Assembly (NCBI RefSeq): GCF_029227915.1 | Contig: NC_079887.1 | Coordinates: 13,142,001 to 13,206,000 of the forward strand | Direction of reading: 5' to 3' | From: Hydractinia symbiolongicarpus | Taxonomy: Eukaryota > Cnidaria > Hydrozoa > Anthoathecata > Hydractiniidae | Length of the DNA stretch: 64,000 bases | Part shown: positions 58,014-64,000 of the stretch, in pieces | How positions within the stretch are numbered: the stretch's first letter is position 1 | Layout: each line of letters begins with the position of its first letter | Made by a program: the position numbers and the translations under genes | Notes under the pieces: model-generated | What the model was told of the DNA's origin: nothing | Databases searched by the model: none | The model's input: only the letters and a program-made list of their open reading frames with translations

Positions 58014-59150
58014 CTACTCCTTCTTTCCCACCGTTTTCCATCTCATCAGAGATTTAAATTCCTTCATCATATCTTTGTTTATCAAAAATGTCAAGCTCAA
58101 GTGAAACACTGAAGGTAGCATTGTGAGCAACTTTAACCACAGAAACACATCATTGTGTATCTCCTGACCGAAATAAACAATACCCCTGCATATAATCAAA
58201 GGGGTCCATAGTATCATGTGGACTACAAAACTCAGTTTAATTAGTAAAATATCATCTTTAAAAAGATCATTGTTTATTGCGTCCTCTAAAGTATTTTGAT
58301 TCAATTGGTCGTCTTTCTTCTTGGGTGATCTGAAATGATTATCAACAGTCCAAATCATTGATCTTGTATTCAATAAAACTGTCTCGACTGGAAAAGTCAC
58401 ACGACTCTTCTCGACATCACCCCCGCCCTGTTTGATGTTATCTGTACCTGTGTTACTTTTACCCGGTTTCTGTTCTTCAACATCTTTTAATTCATTCTCA
58501 ACTGATTTATTCGATATAACTTCCGGTGTATCTACTGTTTGAGACACCTTTAAAATTGATATTTTAGGCGGATTCCTTAAGTTTCGTTTGATTTCCAGGT
58601 TTTCCAGCATTATTATCATAATAGGTGTTATGTAAACTACGAATACGAACGCAACGTAATATTTCAGTCGTTGTTCATCAGACAAGTAGCTATTTCTGCA
58701 ACGTAAAACATTTTTATGATCTTGTTGAGCCGAGTAGGCGTAAAATAATAATGTACATAAAACAATGCTTGCTAACCAAACAAAAATGGTGGTTATCATG
58801 CCAGAAACCTTTCTGTTTTCGTCCGATTTCACTGGAAATGCTATATTCACATATTTATCAGTAAAACTTGCTATATAAGTTACCACAGAGACAGTATAAC
58901 ATACATCCACAAAGCCTCCAAATATTCTGCAAAATATATCACCAAGTGTCCAACTGTCTTTGAATAATTCAATCAGGGTGGCTATGTTAAGGAAATTTAA
59001 TAACAAGCCAGATATTGCATGATTTATTTGTAGTAAATAAAAAGCCTTATTTCGACGTTTTAAAGTAACAATTATATAAAAAACATTTCCAGTTGTCGAT
59101 ACCGAACATAATACACCTAAACAGACACAGAACGTTGCTGTAGAGATCAT
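58014..59150 (-). CDS. Rhodopsin-like (class A) GPCR, intronless, orphan
   Basis: A single exon encodes 378 residues with seven hydrophobic helices: about 6-30, 38-62, 74-97, 118-139, 164-184, 301-328 and 335-356. Class A marks are GN at 21-22 in TM1, Cys74 and Cys151 as the likely disulfide, DKY (98-100) in place of DRY, Trp125 in TM4, Pro176 in TM5 and WTP (315-317) in TM6. The NPxxY motif of TM7 is replaced by HLSLT (350-354). The third intracellular loop is long (about 115 residues), polar and charged. The extracellular N-terminus is only a few residues and lacks glycosylation sites. Intronless GPCRs of this kind are common in cnidarian genomes. The loss of NPxxY suggests altered coupling or conformational switching. 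The ligand cannot be inferred. Confidence 0.85.
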   Translation of the reverse strand: MISTATFCVCLGVLCSVSTTGNVFYIIVTLKRRNKAFYLLQINHAISGLLLNFLNIATLIELFKDSWTLGDIFCRIFGGFVDVCYTVSVVTYIASFTDKYVNIAFPVKSDENRKVSGMITTIFVWLASIVLCTLLFYAYSAQQDHKNVLRCRNSYLSDEQRLKYYVAFVFVVYITPIMIIMLENLEIKRNLRNPPKISILKVSQTVDTPEVISNKSVENELKDVEEQKPGKSNTGTDNIKQGGGDVEKSRVTFPVETVLLNTRSMIWTVDNHFRSPKKKDDQLNQNTLEDAINNDLFKDDILLIKLSFVVHMILWTPLIICRGIVYFGQEIHNDVFLWLKLLTMLPSVFHLSLTFLINKDMMKEFKSLMRWKTVGKKE

Positions 59151-59349
59151 AGCAGGATGAAATTGCTTATAAAGTTTTCACTTTAATTTGACAAGACTAA
59201 ATTTAGTTATCAGGATATAAATTGCGTCATTGCTACACATAATTGTTATGAAGATCCATCTTTGTGTTCAAACAATGCTAAGCTTTAATTCTGTAATTGG
59301 ATTAATACCAGCTAATTTCCTTCAGATTGTTTGCTACTGGTTGACATGG

Positions 59350-59663
59350 CAACACCGTTTGAAGTAGACCAATCCAGTTATTCACGAATGATTGTATTTT
59401 CGTTGCAGGAATAAGGATTTTATTCACTATCAGGATTATTGAAACGTTTATTGGCAACATACTGAAGGATTCCTGCTCAATTCCAATAATCGTTTTTCAT
59501 AGCTAGCAACAACGTTTGAAGTAGGCCAACTTAGTTATTCACGAATGATTATACTTTCGTTTCATAACTAAATTTTTTTTCAGTAAGTTAATCATTGAGT
59601 GTTTATTGGTAACGTTAACTCAAGGATTCATACGCAATACCAATAATCGCTTTTTCATAGCTG
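59350..59663. repeat. 157-bp tandem duplication upstream of the GPCR
   Basis: Two head-to-tail units share CGTTTGAAGTAG, AGTTATTCACGAATGATT, a TTTATTGG segment, AAGGATTC and CCAATAATCG...TTTCATAGCT. The offset is about 157 bp and divergence moderate. The block lies 200-510 bp upstream of the receptor start codon, in its likely promoter. Confidence 0.75.
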
Positions 59664-60200
59664 CAAAACATCTTCCTGGCATGTTCTTTGGTTATCATTC
59701 TTTATTGTCTTAGTAAAAGATATTCCAAATAAGCATTGATGGCGAGGCAAGATTCAAAAAGGAGTGATAATTAAAATAGAAAAAATTTCAATATAGCATG
59801 CTATGAAAGGCAATGAAATTGGTCTTTGTTTCAAACCGCTTGTGTAATGCTTTCTTTACGCATCCATAAATAAAATACCCAATTTTCAACCAGACTGATC
59901 ATTAGTCTTTTTTCCATTGCTCTAAACAATAGGCCAGTTGTTTTGAACCTCGAATCCCAGCATTATATTCCTACAAAGCATATTCTTATAAAAGATAAAT
60001 CGTGTAAGACCTTCCCGTGCAACGCGACTGTTAGTTAGTTTCTCATCCGCACTCTAGTTTAAGAATAGAAGCATTATCGTGCGCTGCTTTGTTGATCTTG
60101 ATGCAATCTCTGTAGCCTTAGCAATATCTAAATTTCAATTAAGAATTTATGTCATATGATTAAGATTTGATCTAAGTAACGCAATTAGCTAGCTTTAAAG

Positions 60201-60704
60201 TTTAATTACTTTTGTTCCAGAGCGTATTTTGCATTCTGTTTGAAGTTTCTGAAAGCTAAATAAAAGTTACTTAACATATTGTCCGGTTTTTACGTGGATC
60301 GTATAAAAAAGTGCCAAAAATTGCCCGAAAATCCGGTTTTTTCCGATTTTGGTGTAAAATCCTATAAAATCGGGAAATCAGATTAATCACGTGTCCAAAT
60401 TATGCAAAATGATTTTTCTTAATAAAATAAAGTTGTGTCGGAAGTTTAAAGTTTTAAAGACAAGCCTAACAGGAGTTAATAAATTTTCCCCATTATAAGG
60501 ACTTCATAGGGGTTGTTTCAAGTAATGGCCAATATCTGGGCCTCTGAAAGGTATGGGACCTAAAAATTTCACATGCAGGTGTCTAATAGATAAATATTGA
60601 AACTCAGTAAGTTTCATAGCCATATAACATAGCAATAAGGAGTTATTAAAAAAAACCGTCAGGGGGGGGGGAATCCGCTCCCCCCGGACCGAATAGGGTT
60701 AAGG
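60201..60704 (+). repeat. Dispersed repeat family R, plus copy 2
   Basis: Collinear with 56002-56520 over about 500 bp with some 85-90% identity by eye, including TTTAATTACTTTTGTTCCAG at the start and GAATAGGGTTAAGG at the end. It contains a G run near 60663-60671. Confidence 0.85.
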
Positions 60705-62620
60705 CATCATGCACAACAGTCATTAATGACCTTGATAGTTTATGAACATGCCCAAACATTATAAGGTGTATCACTACCTCTTGCTCAGGGGCTACCACCT
60801 ATAAAGGAAAACATTTCGTAGTATATTTTATCTCCTAAGTATGCCTTATAGTTTAGAGCAGAAGTTAAGTTCTAATATTTTTTTTATAATATCTCATACA
60901 TCCAAATCACCAAAGAAACAAAAATACTGCCGTTAGACAACCTTGAGTTATTTGTTTTTATAAAACATTGATTCTTAATTAGTCCTTGTAGTTCCAATGG
61001 GATTTTAATCAATAAACTTATCAATGCACTTACATCAAGAAAATTGCACGATTTAAACTCTATTTAAAAATAAATATGTATATTCCCTTCTCGTTGCATC
61101 TATGAAAAAAAACAAAAACAAGTTAAGCCCACTACTTGTGATAAAAATGTCATTTACTTCAGTCCGATATGGAGGTAATTTTCTACTATTTTTATTTTAT
61201 ATTTTACACCAGTTCTTATAGCTAACTTGTTATGACGACAATCGTTAGGGAAAGGTTGCTAAATTGGACGATGATGATTTTTTTCGTTCAATCTTGACTT
61301 GGTGGAGCGTTTTTTTTTATATAAAAAAGATGATGTCAACCTAGGGGGAAGGGTCCGAGCACAGTCAGCAGAGGGGAGACGGAAGGTCAAAAATTTTGAA
61401 AAAATTACGGAGTTTCATTCAAAAGTCAAAGCGAGTCATTATATCATTGAAGTGTGTATTTTATTTTCAATCGATTTCATCTGTGCTCTTTTTTTATATA
61501 ACTAGTTAGCTATACTTTGCAAATAAATTCTTTATTAAATGCTCTTCCACGTTAATCCATGTCAAACTTGCAGATCCTTATATAGTGTTTCTTTTTAACC
61601 ATTACTTTATTCCACACAACACAAAAAACATGGTATATGTAGCTAGCTTGCAACAGGAAGCTATATATTTTCTCTTGCCTCTCTATAAAAGTTAGTAATT
61701 TAAGTTTTCTTCGATTCCAACATCTTACCCATGTCAATATACCACAAAGAAGGTTTAGCAACACCATTTAAACGTGTTATTAAAAAGCAAAACGTCAGTT
61801 AAAGTAAAAAATTAGTTGAAGAAACACCAAGCAGGATTTTGCAGTTATGTCTCTTTTCGCAGCACTAATTAGAATAGTTGTGAAAAACTAACCATGAAAA
61901 TTATTTGGGCTATCGAGACAAATGAGAACAAGCCAAAAATTGGTCCCTACAAAGCTCTTTGCTCGTACCCAGACTTGTGCGGTATGAAACTCCGTAAGAT
62001 CGTATTTGAATGTGTTTAAAGGACTTTCTGAAAAACAAACCAAAAACTTATAACTTTGTTTTCCAATGACTCCAAAAAATTAATTAATGAGCAATGCTTT
62101 TTGGGTAATAACTGAAAGTCAACTTTTTGGGCAGCTTCATTTTTTTCCTTTTCAAACCCTACCCTATAGAACTAAGTTTTGGCAAAAATTAAATTTCTCG
62201 AAAGGGTTATTGTTAACACATTTGGCCAGGAATAATTTTCGCGAGTAATTCCTTAAAGGCGTGATCAGTTTTTACCCTTAGGGTTGTCTGGTTTCTTAAA
62301 ATAAATACATACAACAATCTACTAGCTTTAATAATTAAAAAAATGACAAAATGATTAAATTTGCTAGAATTACGCCAGTTTCGACACGTATGATGACTTT
62401 CTAAACGATATCAGTATTTTGCGAGAACAGAATTCTTGGTTGCTTTTTGAAAATCTTAAAAAATACCAAACTTTGGTTACAACAAAATAATTCAACAAGA
62501 AAACAAAGCGCTCCTCGACCTAACGTGCGCGCGAAAGACGTCCAAGCTTAAGTCAAGTTGAATTCGTTCGGGTGTCTTAAAAAATAAGAAAGGAAGATAA
62601 GATATAAAAACAGGGAAATA

Positions 62621-63107
62621 CAGTCGACACTCGATATCTCGAACTCTTAGGGGCGATAAAAAAATTTGAGATAAAAGATAAGCAAGATATTGATATTATT
62701 AAATTATATAATAACACCCGTGCTCGTTTACGAAAGTTCATGTTACTGGTAAGGTTGTTTATCGGTGAATGAGGAACAGTCAACGTTTTTACCACGACCT
62801 TTTGCTTGGTACGCATTTTTGAAATATCGAGGAATTCAAAAATTCCATATAGTGAATATTGGAAAGCCTCTTTTATGTATTAATCAAACTTTTTATAAAA
62901 TCAAATGTTTTTGTGCGAAAAACAAGGGAAAAGTTCGAGATAACGTTACAAAATGAGATGTAGGGACCGGAAAAATAGTTCGATAAAGCGAAAGTTCAAA
63001 ATGGATTCGAGATATAGAGCGTAATATTGCCTACAAGAGATTGTAATGATTGAAGGGATCGAAAAAAGTTCCACATGACAGTTATTCGATATATCGATTG
63101 TCGACTG
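62621..63107. mobile_element. Pogo/Tigger-like MITE, 487 bp, TA target duplication
   Basis: The left end CAGTCGACACTCGATATC and the right end GATATATCGATTGTCGACTG are inverted repeats of about 24 bp with two mismatches. TA directly flanks both sides (62619-62620 and 63108-63109). The CAGTCGAC start, TCGATAT-rich termini and TA duplication fit the pogo/Tigger branch of Tc1/mariner. There is no transposase, so it would need a partner element to move. Confidence 0.85.
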
Positions 63108-63640
63108 TAACGTGAAAGTACAAATATTTTGCAAATATTGTCTTTGAAAAATGAGGCATTTCGTGAACTTGCTATTCTCCGAAAATTTAGTATTTTAAGG
63201 TAAATGCTTTTTTTGTTGACATTTCAGCTTAAAAGCAATAGGTCTATTATTTAAAACAAAGAAATAATAAAAAAATGTCAAGGCTGGCTTGAATTTGATT
63301 ATTCTTATTAGGAAAAGTGAGTAGCTATATTTTATTCTTAGATAATTGCAGCCTTTTGTTCAACCTGGACTGTAATATACCATCACTTTTATATTGGGTG
63401 AAAAAAAAGACAAATTACGATGCAGACGGTAAGACACCATTATTCTGTTACAAGCATTTTACTTTCTATCACGATAGATTACAAAAAAAAGAATAATTAC
63501 TCGTCTACTGAAATTAACTTACCTGTTTTTATTTTCACTTGTAATTTACCATTTGAATTATTATCTAGCAGAGCTTTTTCTTCAATGGTTTTTCAGCTGC
63601 TGTAAAGAGCTGAACAGTGAATCACCGGAACACGGAACTC

Positions 63641-63733
63641 TGTAACATGTCCACTCCGTAACATGTGTATTCGTGAGCATGTTCACTCCAGAACATGTCC
63701 ACTCCAAAACATGTCCACTCCGGAACACGTCCA
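63641..63733. repeat. 16-bp tandem array, unit GAACATGTCCACTCCR
   Basis: About five units (TAACATGTCCACTCCG, TAACATGTGTAT..., GAACATGTCCACTCCA, AAACATGTCCACTCCG, GAACACGTCCAAACCG), one of them irregular. GAACATGTCC and AAACATGTCC match the p53-family half-site RRRCWWGYYY. The match may be incidental to the repeat unit. Confidence 0.7.
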
Positions 63734-64000
63734 AACCGAGATACTCCTTCAACACCGAAAAAGTTATACTTTCACAAGAATTTGAGAGATCACAAAAAGG
63801 CCGCGTGTTGTCGCACTCGACTATGTTTGTTTAAGTAATCACCTAAGAGACACATCCCTCTTGTTAAAAATGGGAGGGATGTATGGTAGCATCTGTTTGC
63901 AACATCAAATTCGTAAACACTCGTTCACACATTGTAGCCGTGGCTGGCGAACATTGCGCCATTTCGTAGAGGAAAAGGAGTATGGGTAAAGTATTTAACA

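Larger units (their letters stand above)
59664..64000. other. Intergenic to window end, no gene supported
   Basis: Only repeats were found: a family R copy, a pogo-like MITE and a 16-bp tandem array. A short hairpin with ACATCCCTC/GAGGGATGT arms lies near 63852-63883. No exon of a gene entering from the right could be recognised. Confidence 0.5.

Noticed and set aside
1-64000. CRISPR arrays, operons or bacterial elements
   Set aside because: None present; introns, the SH3/FN3 synaptic gene and repeat types are eukaryotic.

Overview
The window is AT-rich nuclear DNA of an animal. Spliceosomal GT-AG introns, a neuronal RIM-binding protein gene, and many small tRNA-derived and foldback repeats all point to a metazoan. 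Gene style, base composition and repeat types fit a cnidarian, probably a hydrozoan; that placement is inference, because no marker gene fixes it.

Left part (1-22,600). A two-exon gene (1979-4556) encodes a secreted protein of the N-formylglutamate amidohydrolase type. It is followed by two tandem paralogous genes, here called A (7522-11958) and B (16054-22569). Both encode type I membrane proteins with the same eight-cysteine ectodomain, a Ser/Thr-rich stalk, one membrane helix and matching intron phases through exon 5. A ends in a short lysine-rich tail. B has a tail of about 140 residues with many tyrosine motifs, two of them in ITAM-like spacing. I do not recognise the ectodomain. This pair is the best candidate for an undescribed receptor system.

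Middle (22,600-52,100). A repeat-rich spacer holds tRNA-headed SINEs, a head-to-tail array of Helitron-like elements, small foldback elements and a tRNA-Asn gene. Then comes a RIM-binding protein gene of 26 coding exons (27338-52067) that joins in one frame into 2,685 residues: N-terminal coiled coils, SH3, three FN3 domains, an acidic low-complexity region of roughly 980 residues within one giant exon, SH3, SH3, and a basic tail. The order SH3-FN3x3-SH3-SH3 is diagnostic of RIM-BP, the presynaptic active-zone linker between RIM and voltage-gated calcium channels. Its introns carry a dead Tc1-like transposase, SINEs and Helitron-like copies.

Right part (52,100-64,000). This is mostly intergenic repeat: a decayed LINE reverse transcriptase, a foldback/dispersed repeat with partners at 23.5 and 60.2 kb, a pogo-like MITE with TA target duplication, and a 16-bp tandem array. 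One intronless class-A-like GPCR gene lies on the minus strand (58014-59150), with a 157-bp tandem duplication upstream of it.

Exon joins were made by hand from splice signals and reading phase; no transcript evidence was available.
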